This document shows, one piece after another, positions 9,267-16,542 of a stretch of DNA of 64,000 nucleotides. The notes under the pieces are model-generated. The model had not been told where the DNA came from. It saw only the letters and a list, made by a program, of their open reading frames with translations, and did no database searches. Source of the stretch: Micrococcaceae bacterium Sec5.7 (GTDB lineage: Bacteria; Actinomycetota; Actinomycetes; Actinomycetales; Micrococcaceae). Made by a program: the position numbers and the translations under genes. The stretch lies in contig CP144169.1 in NCBI GenBank assembly GCA_039636785.1, positions 310,001 through 374,000 on the forward strand, given 5' to 3'. Each line of letters opens with the position of its first letter. Position 1 is the first letter of the stretch.

Positions 9267-9372
9267 AACTCTGACCAATCTCGAAGCGCCCGGCAATGAA
9301 CCCGAGCGGGATATGTGGCTGCAGCACCAGCCTAGTGCCTGCAGTCCTTGGTTGAGCGGACCATCCGCAACG

Positions 9373-9421
9373 AAAAGCGCCACCGCCCGGCGAGTCAATG
9401 ACCATCCGGGTGGTGGCGCTT
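9373..9421 (-). terminator. Hairpin with T-tract between bmpA and the transporter ATPase
   Basis: Arms at 9375-9390 and 9406-9421 pair over 16 bases with one G-T wobble, and on the minus strand the stem is followed by TTTTCG. It lies 12 bases after the bmpA stop and before the ATPase start, so it can end or attenuate the transcript after the binding-protein gene. That is a common way to make more binding protein than membrane components. Confidence 0.75.
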
Positions 9422-9432
9422 GGCGTGGGAAG

Positions 9433-10539
9433 TTATGCCTTGGGGCTGGCTGCGGACTCAACCTTCAGCTTGCCGTCAACGATGTCCTTCTTGATCTGGT
9501 CCAGCTCCGTCTTGAGCTCGGCCGGAACCTGGGATTCGAGGCTGTGGAACGGGGCCAGGCTGACTCCGTCGTTAGCGAGGGTGCCGACGTACGGCGTGTT
9601 GGAGAACTTGCCGTCCTTGTCGTCCTTCACAACGGTCTCAACGGCCTCGCCCATCTGCTTGATCACAGAGGAGAGCATAAGGTCCTTGTAGTCAGGAGCC
9701 GTCAGGAAGCCGTCGGAGTCGACCCAGATGAGCTTCACGTCCTTGCCTGCTGCCTTGGCTTCCTTCAGGGCCGCGCCGGCACCCTTGCCAACCGGACCGG
9801 CAACGGGCATCACGATGTCTGCACCCTGGTCCAGGAAGTTCTGGGTGAACTGCTTGCCCTTGTCCTGCTTTTCAAAGTCGCCGGTGAAGCTGCCGTCCTG
9901 CTTGGCCTTGTCCCAGCCAAGGACCTTGACGGTCTTTCCCTTTTGCTCGTTGTAGTACTTCACGCCGTCCGCGTAGCCGTCCATGAAGATGGTGACCGTG
10001 GGGATCTTGATCCCGCCGAAGGTGGCCACTGTTCCGGTCTTGGTGGAGCCGGCTGCGAGGTAGCCGGCCAGGAAAGCTGCCTGGGCGGTGTCGTAGATGA
10101 TGGGCTTGACGTTGCTGATGGGGGTTTTGTAGCCGAAGTCAATGATGGCGAAGTGGCTGTCCGGGTTGGCTGTGGCCTGCTTTTTGGTGGCGTCGCCCAG
10201 CAGGAAGCCCACCGTTACCGTGAGGTCGCAACCGGCGGTGACCATGGCACGCAGGTTGGGCTCGAAATCGTTGTTGGTCTTGGACTCGACCTGGTTGACC
10301 TTGATTCCCAGATCCGTCTCGGCCTTCTTCAGGCCTTCGTAGGAAGACTGGTTGAATGACTGGTCATCGAATCCCCCGGAGTCGGAGACAATGCAGCCGG
10401 TGTAGTTACTTGCCGTGGCGGACGGGCCACCGGCTTCCGGGGCAGCTCCACAGCCGGTGAGCAGCAGCGCTGCGGCACCAACGGAGGCCACGCCGGCCAT
10501 TGAACCGCGCTTGAGATTAGCACGCAGTGAGTTCTTCAA
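9433..10539 (-). CDS. BmpA-family nucleoside-binding lipoprotein
   Basis: 368 residues. Substrate-binding protein of the basic membrane lipoprotein family (PnrA/BmpA), the extracytoplasmic receptor of the nucleoside importer encoded downstream. A signal peptide ends in the lipobox LLLTGC with Cys30 as the lipid anchor. The mature part shows SDSGGFDDQSFNQSSYEG (the conserved D-x-x-FN-x-S ligand-binding motif), DFGYKTPISNVKPI and PVAGPVGKGAGAA. The start is TTG at 10539 with a GGAGG about six bases upstream; the frame extends further but without signal-peptide logic. First gene of the salvage operon, followed by a partial terminator. Confidence 0.94.
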   Translation of the reverse strand: MKNSLRANLKRGSMAGVASVGAAALLLTGCGAAPEAGGPSATASNYTGCIVSDSGGFDDQSFNQSSYEGLKKAETDLGIKVNQVESKTNNDFEPNLRAMVTAGCDLTVTVGFLLGDATKKQATANPDSHFAIIDFGYKTPISNVKPIIYDTAQAAFLAGYLAAGSTKTGTVATFGGIKIPTVTIFMDGYADGVKYYNEQKGKTVKVLGWDKAKQDGSFTGDFEKQDKGKQFTQNFLDQGADIVMPVAGPVGKGAGAALKEAKAAGKDVKLIWVDSDGFLTAPDYKDLMLSSVIKQMGEAVETVVKDDKDGKFSNTPYVGTLANDGVSLAPFHSLESQVPAELKTELDQIKKDIVDGKLKVESAASPKA

Positions 10540-10737
10540 TTTTCCTCCAGGAAGAAAGAGATAGGCGCCACGACGGGGATTCAATGAGTGTCCGTTTCTA
10601 CACTGAAATTCTGTTTTCACTGATGGTTTCGCAGCACTGCGCCGAGGCGCACTGATGCAAGATACTTTAGTGGCCTGCGACACGTCCAGTACCACATGCG
10701 GGCTGAGACCTGAAGATTGTTGAGAACTTGTTACCAA

Positions 10738-10778
10738 GCAGTAGCGGGCGCCCCAAGTCACACGGCGCCCGCTGCTGC
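10738..10778 (-). terminator. Strong hairpin after the ohr operon
   Basis: Arms at 10738-10752 and 10764-10778 pair at 14 of 15 positions (GC-rich core at 10743-10752 and 10764-10773). It lies about 24 bases after the oxidoreductase stop. There is only a weak T-run on the minus strand, so termination efficiency is uncertain. Confidence 0.55.
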
Positions 10779-10801
10779 TGCTGCTGACAGCATGGTCCCG
10801 C

Positions 10802-11830
10802 TTAGATCCGCACCAGCATCTTGCCGGTGTTGGCGCCGTCCAGCAGATCCATAAAGGCCTGCGGAGCGTTCTCCAGCCCGTCCACCATGGTCTCGTCGTA
10901 GCTGATGGTTCCGTCCGCCAGCCAGGCCGACATCTTTTCCGCGAATTCGGCAGCGTGCTTCCGCTGGCCGCCCACCAGGAATCCGCGGAGGGTCAGCTGC
11001 TTGCCGATTGCTGCCATCAGGTTCCGCGGACCGGCGGGCGGTTCGGTGGAGTTGTACTGCGAGATGGCACCGCACATGGCCACGTGTCCGCCCACGTTCA
11101 GCACCGACAAGGCGGCCTCAAGGTGGTCCCCGCCGACGTTGTCGAAGTAGACGTCGATCCCGTTCTCTCCGGCGGCTTCCTTCAGCTGATCCCGAACGGG
11201 ACCGTCGTGGTAGTTGAAGGCGGCATCGAAGCCAAGCTCGAGCAGCCGGGCCACTTTTTCCGGCGTGCCGGCGCTCCCGATCACCCGGGAAGCGCCCATG
11301 GCCCTGGCAATCTGCCCCACCAGCGAACCCACGGCCCCGGCGGCGCCCGAGACGAAGACTGCATCCCCGGCCTTGAATTCGGCCACCTTGAGGAGGCCGG
11401 CATACGCTGTCAGGCCGGTCATGCCCAGCGCCCCGAGGAACGCCGACGCCGGAGCGAGATCCGTGCGCGCCAGTGTGGTTGCTCCGACATCCACTACCGT
11501 GTATTCGCGCCAGCCGAGTTGATGCACGACGGCGTCCCCCACCTTGCGTCCTTCGGATCTGGACGCGATCACCTCACCTACCGCTCCGCCGTCGAGCGCT
11601 GCATCCAGGGCAAACGGTGCTGAATAGGACTTCACATCATTCATCCGGCCCCGCATGTACGGGTCAACGGAGAGGTAAAGGTTGCGGACCAGAACCTGGC
11701 CGTCCTGGAGTTGCGGCAACGGCGCCTCGGCCAACCGGAAGTTCTCCGGAACCGGCCGGCCCACGGGGCGCGACGCGAGCCGGATTTCGCGGGTTGACGC
11801 CGGCAGCTGGACTGCCTGGTTGTCGCTCAT
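10802..11830 (-). CDS. NADP-dependent medium-chain oxidoreductase (zinc-less, CurA/PTGR type)
   Basis: 342 residues. Belongs to the zinc-independent branch of the MDR superfamily (2-alkenal or leukotriene B4 dehydrogenase-like). Features are YLSVDPYMRGRM near the N terminus, GALGMTGLTAYAGL, the Rossmann glycine motif GAAGAVGSLVGQIA and VYFDNVGGDHLEAAL. No zinc-binding cysteines are seen. The substrate is probably an alpha,beta-unsaturated carbonyl. Its ATG overlaps the ohr stop by four bases (ATGA), so it belongs to the ohrR operon. A role in clearing reactive aldehydes formed by lipid peroxidation fits that location but is inference. Confidence 0.9.
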   Translation of the reverse strand: MSDNQAVQLPASTREIRLASRPVGRPVPENFRLAEAPLPQLQDGQVLVRNLYLSVDPYMRGRMNDVKSYSAPFALDAALDGGAVGEVIASRSEGRKVGDAVVHQLGWREYTVVDVGATTLARTDLAPASAFLGALGMTGLTAYAGLLKVAEFKAGDAVFVSGAAGAVGSLVGQIARAMGASRVIGSAGTPEKVARLLELGFDAAFNYHDGPVRDQLKEAAGENGIDVYFDNVGGDHLEAALSVLNVGGHVAMCGAISQYNSTEPPAGPRNLMAAIGKQLTLRGFLVGGQRKHAAEFAEKMSAWLADGTISYDETMVDGLENAPQAFMDLLDGANTGKMLVRI

Positions 11831-12258
11831 GCTGCGAACTCCACGAGGTTGATGGCGACGTCCATGTTGCCGCGTGTGGCGTTGGAGTAGGGGCAGATCC
11901 GGTGGGCCTTCGCCATCAGCGCCTCCGCAGTCTCCCGGTCCAGGGCGGGCAGGGCAATCTCCAGCTCAGCCGCCAGGCCGTAGCCTTCACCGCTGTCGAG
12001 GGCGCCGAAATGGATCTTGGCAGCCACGGCGGAATCGCTCAGATCGGCACGTTGCTTGCGGCCCACCAGCCGGAGGGCTGAATGAAAGCAGGCCGCGTAC
12101 CCTGCGGCGAAAAGCTGCTCCGGGTTGGTTCCTTCGCCGTTGCCGCCGAGCTCTACCGGGCTGGCCAGACCGACGTCGAGTTTGCCGTCTTTGGTGCGTG
12201 CGTGGCCGTCGCGGCCTTCGCCGGAGGCCAGTGCCTCGGCAGTGTAAAGAGTCTTCAT
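11827..12258 (-). CDS. ohr: Organic hydroperoxide resistance protein (peroxiredoxin of the Ohr/OsmC family)
   Basis: 143 residues. Ohr reduces organic and lipid hydroperoxides to alcohols in the cytosol through a Cys pair re-reduced by lipoylated proteins. Both catalytic cysteines are visible: AACFHSAL (peroxidatic Cys) and ICPYSNAT (resolving Cys). The N terminus MKTLYTAEALASGEGRDGHA is typical of the family. The gene lies 42 bases downstream of ohrR on the same strand and overlaps the oxidoreductase start, giving the order ohrR-ohr-oxidoreductase. Confidence 0.96.
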   Translation of the reverse strand: MKTLYTAEALASGEGRDGHARTKDGKLDVGLASPVELGGNGEGTNPEQLFAAGYAACFHSALRLVGRKQRADLSDSAVAAKIHFGALDSGEGYGLAAELEIALPALDRETAEALMAKAHRICPYSNATRGNMDVAINLVEFAA

Positions 12259-12300
12259 GTGCTGTCCGTTCTATTGGATTGGAAGTCTGTTGGATTGGGA

Positions 12301-12735
12301 TCAGTGTGAGTCGTGGAGGGCGGCCGTGAGCCTGCCCAGGGTGTCCCGGAGCTGGTCAAGCTCCGCGGCCGTAAGGCCTGCTGCATCAGCCAGGTGCTGC
12401 GGGATCCCGGTGGCTTTGCTGCTGAGTGCCTGGCCTGTGTCAGTCAGTTGGACGGCCACCCTGCGCTCGTCCTCGGCGGACCGGCGTCGCTCCACGAGCC
12501 CCAGCGCCTCGAGCCGCTTGAGCAACGGTGACAGTGTGCCGGAATCCAGGCCCAGTTCATCGCCCAGCTCTTTGACCCCGCGCGGTTCGTTTTCCCACAG
12601 CACCAGCATCACGAGGTACTGAGGATACGTCAGGCCCATTGCGTCGAGCATGGGCCGGTAAACGGCAGTGGCCGCCCGCGACGCCGAGTAGAGGGCGAAG
12701 CACACCTGGCGGTCCAGTCTGGGGGCATCGGTCAC
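12301..12735 (-). CDS. ohrR: OhrR-type MarR family repressor, peroxide sensing
   Basis: 144 residues. Winged-helix MarR repressor that senses organic hydroperoxides through a reactive N-terminal cysteine. The motif DRQVCFALYSASRAATAVYRP contains that Cys. LTYPQYLVMLVLWE and the HTH/wing region LGLDSGTLSPLLKRLEALGLV with RRSAEDERRV are typical of OhrR. I chose the GTG at 12735 (VTDAPRLD) over the ATG at 12777 because the longer version would be translated across a perfect OhrR operator. That puts the start seven bases after a -10 element, consistent with a leaderless mRNA. It presumably represses its own operon. Confidence 0.93.
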   Translation of the reverse strand: MTDAPRLDRQVCFALYSASRAATAVYRPMLDAMGLTYPQYLVMLVLWENEPRGVKELGDELGLDSGTLSPLLKRLEALGLVERRRSAEDERRVAVQLTDTGQALSSKATGIPQHLADAAGLTAAELDQLRDTLGRLTAALHDSH

Positions 12736-12742
12736 GTCTAAA

Positions 12743-12771
12743 ACGATAGCGCACAATTCAATTGTGCACAA
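12743..12771 (-). promoter_or_regulatory. ohrR promoter with OhrR operator in the spacer
   Basis: On the minus strand, -35 TTGTGC (12771-12766), a 17-base spacer and -10 TATCGT (12748-12743) lie directly before the GTG of ohrR. A perfect palindrome with 8-base arms around a single central base (12751-12767, core CAATT-N-AATTG) fills the spacer. Known OhrR boxes have the TACAATT/AATTGTA pattern, so this is very likely the autoregulatory operator. Confidence 0.82.
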
Positions 12772-12884
12772 CTCCATTGGTCAAACACGAGCGCATAACG
12801 GGCAGCTGAGGCCGCGAAATCTCCGAGATCAGGACTCCGAAATCAGGGCCTCAAGTGTCCGTTTGCGCCAGGGAATGGGAGGGT

Positions 12885-14084
12885 TCAGAGGTCCCGGATG
12901 GTGCGCAGGGCGGCGGCGGTAAGCACCTGGATGCCCAAACCCAGGGCTCGCTCATCCAGGATGTAGTCGCCGCGGTGGAGATCGTATTCCTCGCCGCCCG
13001 GCGTCTTGGTGCCCAGGCGCATCATGGCTCCGGGAAGTTCGGCCAGGAACCAGGCGAAGTCCTCGCCGCCCATGGACTGGGGCGTGAGCACCACGGCGCC
13101 TTCACCGATTTCGGCACGGGCGGCCGCTTCGATCAGGGCCGTCTCGTGCTCGGAGTTCACCACCGGCGGCACTCCCCTGGTGTGCTCAAGATGGACGTCA
13201 ACGCCATAGGGCTCCGCCACCTGCCGCACTACTTCATCCAGCAGTTCGCCGGCGCTGTGCCAGGCATCGCGGTCCAGGCACCGCATGGTGCCGGCCATGT
13301 ATCCGGTCCCCGGAATGGCGTTGGGCGCCGAGCCTGCGTTGATCTGGCCCCAGACCACCGAAACACCGCTGCGCACATCAACACGGCGTGACAACACTGC
13401 CGGAACGTTGACAGCGATCTGGGCCAGCGCGAACACGAGGTCCTCGGTGAGGTGCGGACGCGAAGTATGGCCACCGCGGCCGCTCAGCTCGATCTTGATG
13501 GTGTCCGAGGCGGAGGTGATGGCCCCGATGCGGGTACCGATGCGCCCGACGTCGATCCTCGGATCACAGTGCAGCGCCAGGATGCGCGGCACACCGTCCA
13601 GGACACCCTGTTCGATGCAGGAGAGAGCGCCGCCCGGCATGGTTTCCTCTGCGGGCTGGAAAATGATGCGCACCCTTCCGCGCAGGGGTGATTCCTGATG
13701 CATGCTCTGCAGGATCAGGGCCACACCCAGCATGGTGGTGGTGTGGATGTCATGGCCGCAGGCATGGGTTACGCCATGATTTTTGGAGGCGAAGGGAAGC
13801 CCGGTCTCCTCGATAATAGGCAACGCGTCAATGTCCCCGCGGAGTGCGGTGGCGATGGGACCCTCGCCGATGTCCACCGTCAGCCCCGTGCCTTCAAGCC
13901 GGCGCGGGGCCAGCCCTGCGGTTTGCAGTCGTTCCACCAGTTTGTCGGTGGTGCGGAACTCTTTGAACGACAGCTCAGGGTGCGCGTGCAGGTCCCGGCG
14001 GAAATCGATCAGTTCCGGCAGCAGCGGCTCGAGCCACGGCCCCACCAGAGCGGTGGGCTGAGCTTCTGTAGTGTAATTGCGCAC
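12885..14084 (-). CDS. M20 family metallopeptidase / N-acyl amino acid amidohydrolase
   Basis: 399 residues. Zinc-dependent amidohydrolase of the M20D group (hippurate or N-acyl-L-amino-acid hydrolase, IAA-amino-acid hydrolase-like). Features are RRDLHAHPELSFKEF at the N terminus, GVTHACGHDIHTTTMLG (metal-binding Cys-x-His pattern), FQPAEETMPGG with the catalytic Glu, and SMGGEDFAWFL near the C terminus. The dimerisation insert is present in the middle (GGHTSRPH). GTG start at 14084, six bases after a TAGAGT hexamer, so the mRNA may be leaderless. It stands alone and its natural substrate cannot be named. Confidence 0.92.
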   Translation of the reverse strand: MRNYTTEAQPTALVGPWLEPLLPELIDFRRDLHAHPELSFKEFRTTDKLVERLQTAGLAPRRLEGTGLTVDIGEGPIATALRGDIDALPIIEETGLPFASKNHGVTHACGHDIHTTTMLGVALILQSMHQESPLRGRVRIIFQPAEETMPGGALSCIEQGVLDGVPRILALHCDPRIDVGRIGTRIGAITSASDTIKIELSGRGGHTSRPHLTEDLVFALAQIAVNVPAVLSRRVDVRSGVSVVWGQINAGSAPNAIPGTGYMAGTMRCLDRDAWHSAGELLDEVVRQVAEPYGVDVHLEHTRGVPPVVNSEHETALIEAAARAEIGEGAVVLTPQSMGGEDFAWFLAELPGAMMRLGTKTPGGEEYDLHRGDYILDERALGLGIQVLTAAALRTIRDL

Positions 14085-14096
14085 AGAATAACTCTA
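14085..14096 (-). promoter_or_regulatory. Putative -10 element of a leaderless transcript (M20 gene)
   Basis: Hexamer TAGAGT (14096-14091 on the minus strand) six bases before the GTG start. No Shine-Dalgarno sequence and no good -35 are visible. Confidence 0.35.
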
Positions 14097-14196
14097 TCGA
14101 GCGTGCAAAGAATACCGGCATCGCTGCCGGCGCGTTACGGATTCCGGACTTTTCTCAGAGCAGGCTGCGCATGAAGCGTGCGGTACTCCTGCGGCC

Positions 14197-15330
14197 CTAG
14201 AGAACGTCGGTATCGCCGCTGGCTTTGAGCCTGTCAACCGCACCCTTGACCCGCTGAGCGTGTTCCTTGGTGGTGACAAGCAGCGCGTCCGGAGTGTCCA
14301 CAATGACCACGTCCTTGATGCCGATCAGGGCAATGACACGCTTGGTATCGGACACCACCACCCCGCTGGCATTTTCAGTGAAAACGCGGGCGCCTTCGCC
14401 GAGGACTGTGACGTCGTCCACCTCCCTGGCGCTGTTGAGCCGGCCTACGGAAGCAAAGTCCCCGACGTCGTCCCAACGGAAAGTACCAGGCACGACGGCG
14501 ACGTCCCCGGCAGCCGCTGCCGGCTCTGCCACTGCGTAGTCAATGGCGATTTTGGGCAGTGTGGGCCAAATGCGGGCAGTGACCTCATCGCGTTCCGGAG
14601 TGTCCCAGGCCTCCGCGATCTCCTGCAGACCCGCGAAGAGCTCGGGCTGGTTGGCTTCCAGATGCTTGAGCATGAGGGAGACCGGAGCCACGAACATGCC
14701 GGCATTCCAGACATACTCGCCGCTGTCCACGTACTGCTGCGCCACTTCTTCATCCGGCTTCTCCACGAATTCCACCACGGCCTGCGCGCTGGGCGCACCC
14801 GGAATATTCAGCTTTTCGCCGGAACGGATATAGCCGAATCCGGTGGAGGGGTGGGTGGGCTTGATGCCGATGGTTACGATCTTCCCTGCGGCGGCCGTGT
14901 GAATGGCCTCGCGGACTGCCTCCTGGAACAGATTGTCCGGGCTGATGACCTGGTCTGCGGCGAAGGATCCCATGATGATGTCCGGGTCCCGCTGGTGAAG
15001 AATGGCGGCTGCGAGGCCAATGGCCGCGCCGGAATCCTTGGGTTCGCTTTCAAGCACCAGATCCGAGTCCTGAACCTCAGGCAGTTGGCGGCAGACGGCG
15101 GCGCGGTGAGCCGTGCCGGTAACCACCAGGACACGGTTGCCCGCAAGGGGCTCCAGCCGGTCGTAGGTTGCGCGGAGCAAAGTGCTGCCGGAACCCGTGA
15201 GGTCATGAAGGAACTTGGGAGCTGCTGCACGTGACAGAGGCCAGAGGCGGGTCCCCACACCGCCCGCCGGAATGACCGCGATGAAGCGGCTCAGCGCGGA
15301 ATCCTGGCTTGTCATTTTGTCTGTACTCAT
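14197..15330 (-). CDS. manC: Mannose-1-phosphate guanylyltransferase
   Basis: 377 residues. Cytosolic nucleotidyltransferase making GDP-mannose from mannose-1-phosphate and GTP for glycan and lipoglycan synthesis. The N-terminal nucleotide-binding signature AVIPAGGVGTRLWPLSR is followed by APKFLHDL. FVEKPDEEVAQQYV (substrate loop) and ARIWPTLPKIAIDYAV are also family features. It lacks the C-terminal isomerase (cupin) domain of bifunctional ManC-type enzymes, so it is the single-function actinobacterial (ManB/RfbM-like) form. I use the ATG at 15330; another at 15315 is possible. Divergent from sdhC. Confidence 0.92.
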   Translation of the reverse strand: MSTDKMTSQDSALSRFIAVIPAGGVGTRLWPLSRAAAPKFLHDLTGSGSTLLRATYDRLEPLAGNRVLVVTGTAHRAAVCRQLPEVQDSDLVLESEPKDSGAAIGLAAAILHQRDPDIIMGSFAADQVISPDNLFQEAVREAIHTAAAGKIVTIGIKPTHPSTGFGYIRSGEKLNIPGAPSAQAVVEFVEKPDEEVAQQYVDSGEYVWNAGMFVAPVSLMLKHLEANQPELFAGLQEIAEAWDTPERDEVTARIWPTLPKIAIDYAVAEPAAAAGDVAVVPGTFRWDDVGDFASVGRLNSAREVDDVTVLGEGARVFTENASGVVVSDTKRVIALIGIKDVVIVDTPDALLVTTKEHAQRVKGAVDRLKASGDTDVL

Positions 15331-15467
15331 CACGATTACTTTAGCTGACGGCTTCAGGGAATCACCGCGGAGGGGATTCCGGGTGCAAGTTGGGCGCGCA
15401 GGATGTGGCCTTGATCTCAAAAATGGCCAAAAACCGCGCCGGGCGCCGTCACCAAGGAACTCCTAAA

Positions 15468-15496
15468 TTGAATAAGCTGTGAGCGAAGCCTAGATT
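15468..15496 (+). promoter_or_regulatory. Probable promoter of the sdhCDAB operon
   Basis: -35 TTGAAT (15468-15473), exact 17-base spacer, -10 TAGATT (15491-15496), about 90 bases before the sdhC start. It is the best sigma-70-like promoter in the manC-sdhC gap (15331-15585); I see nothing else distinctive there. Confidence 0.65.
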
Positions 15497-15585
15497 TAGG
15501 CCTGAGCTATGAGTGCTCTCGCAGCAGGCGTTCCCCCCGCGTGGATCCCATGCCAGCGCCGCTGTGTTGCAGGGAGGTTTATTCA

Positions 15586-15966
15586 GTGCCGACAAAACCA
15601 GCTGGCACCTTGTACCGCGGCCGTGAAGGCATGTGGTCCTGGGTTGGACACCGCATTACAGGTGTTGTGATCTTTTTCTTCTTGTTGGTCCATGTGCTGG
15701 ACACATCCCTTGTGCGGGTGTCCCCCGATGCCTACACCGCGGTGATCGGCACCTACCAGAACCCGCTGATGGCCGTGGGTGAAACGGGCCTGGTCGCAGC
15801 GATTGTGTTCCACGCCTTCAACGGCCTGCGGATCATCGCCGTCGATTTCTGGAAAAAGGGCGCGAAGTACCAGCGCCAGATGCTCTGGGCAGTCCTCGCT
15901 CTCTGGATTGTCACCATGGTGGCCTTCGCTATCCGTCACCTGTCCCTCGCCTTCGGAGGTCACTAA
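15586..15966 (+). CDS. sdhC: Succinate dehydrogenase, cytochrome b556 subunit
   Basis: 126 residues, small membrane anchor of complex II with three transmembrane helices. The N terminus TLYRGREGMWSWVGHRITGV (SdhC quinone-site Ser/Arg region) is followed by LLVHVLDTSL with the likely haem-ligand His. I chose the GTG at 15586 with AGGGAGG eight bases upstream over the upstream ATG at 15541, which adds an unconserved stretch. First gene of sdhCDAB; its stop is three bases before sdhD. Confidence 0.93.
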   Translation: MPTKPAGTLYRGREGMWSWVGHRITGVVIFFFLLVHVLDTSLVRVSPDAYTAVIGTYQNPLMAVGETGLVAAIVFHAFNGLRIIAVDFWKKGAKYQRQMLWAVLALWIVTMVAFAIRHLSLAFGGH

Positions 15967-15969
15967 GTC

Positions 15970-16437
15970 ATGACTACTACTGAGATCCAGTCCCCGCGCA
16001 GCGGGAAGATCGAGCCGAAGTACCGCCGTCACGGCAGCTCCAGGGGCAACTTCGAAATGCTCGCCTGGCTGTTTATGCGCCTGTCCGGCGTGGTGCTCAT
16101 TGTCCTCATCTTCGGGCACCTGTTTGTGAACCTCATGGTGGGCGAGGGTATCCACGCCATCGACTTTGGCTTCGTTGCCGGCAAGTGGGCCGACCCGTTC
16201 TGGCAGTTCTGGGACCTTGCCATGCTGTGGCTGGCCATGCTGCACGGCACCAACGGTGTGCGCACCATCATCAATGACTACGCCGAGAAGGACTCCACCC
16301 GGCTGTGGCTCAAGATTGTGCTCTACGCCGCAACCACCGTCATCATCGTTCTGGGCACCCTGGTGATCTTCACGTTCAACCCGTGCCCCATGGTGGACGG
16401 CGTTCCCCTGCCCGGCGGCTTCTGCCCCGCGCCGTAG
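15970..16437 (+). CDS. sdhD: Succinate dehydrogenase, membrane anchor subunit
   Basis: 155 residues. Second membrane anchor, three transmembrane helices after a polar N terminus of about 35 residues. FGHLFVNLMV in the first helix gives the second haem-ligand His, and the LHGTNGVRTIINDY motif before the third helix is the conserved HGxxGxR region. It forms the quinone-reducing membrane domain together with SdhC. 105 bases separate it from sdhA, with no clear terminator. Confidence 0.93.
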   Translation: MTTTEIQSPRSGKIEPKYRRHGSSRGNFEMLAWLFMRLSGVVLIVLIFGHLFVNLMVGEGIHAIDFGFVAGKWADPFWQFWDLAMLWLAMLHGTNGVRTIINDYAEKDSTRLWLKIVLYAATTVIIVLGTLVIFTFNPCPMVDGVPLPGGFCPAP

Positions 16438-16542
16438 CGGTTTTCTGTTTTTGTCTGCAGCGTAGTGCGGGCAGCGATTTTGCGGAGCAGGCTTCGCCGG
16501 CCCGTTGTTTCATAGCGAATTTTGAGAGAAAGAGCGTCTGGT

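Noticed and set aside
16438..16542. Possible terminator or separate promoter between sdhD and sdhA
   Set aside because: No stable hairpin with T-run and no good promoter pair; the gap is treated as part of the sdh operon.
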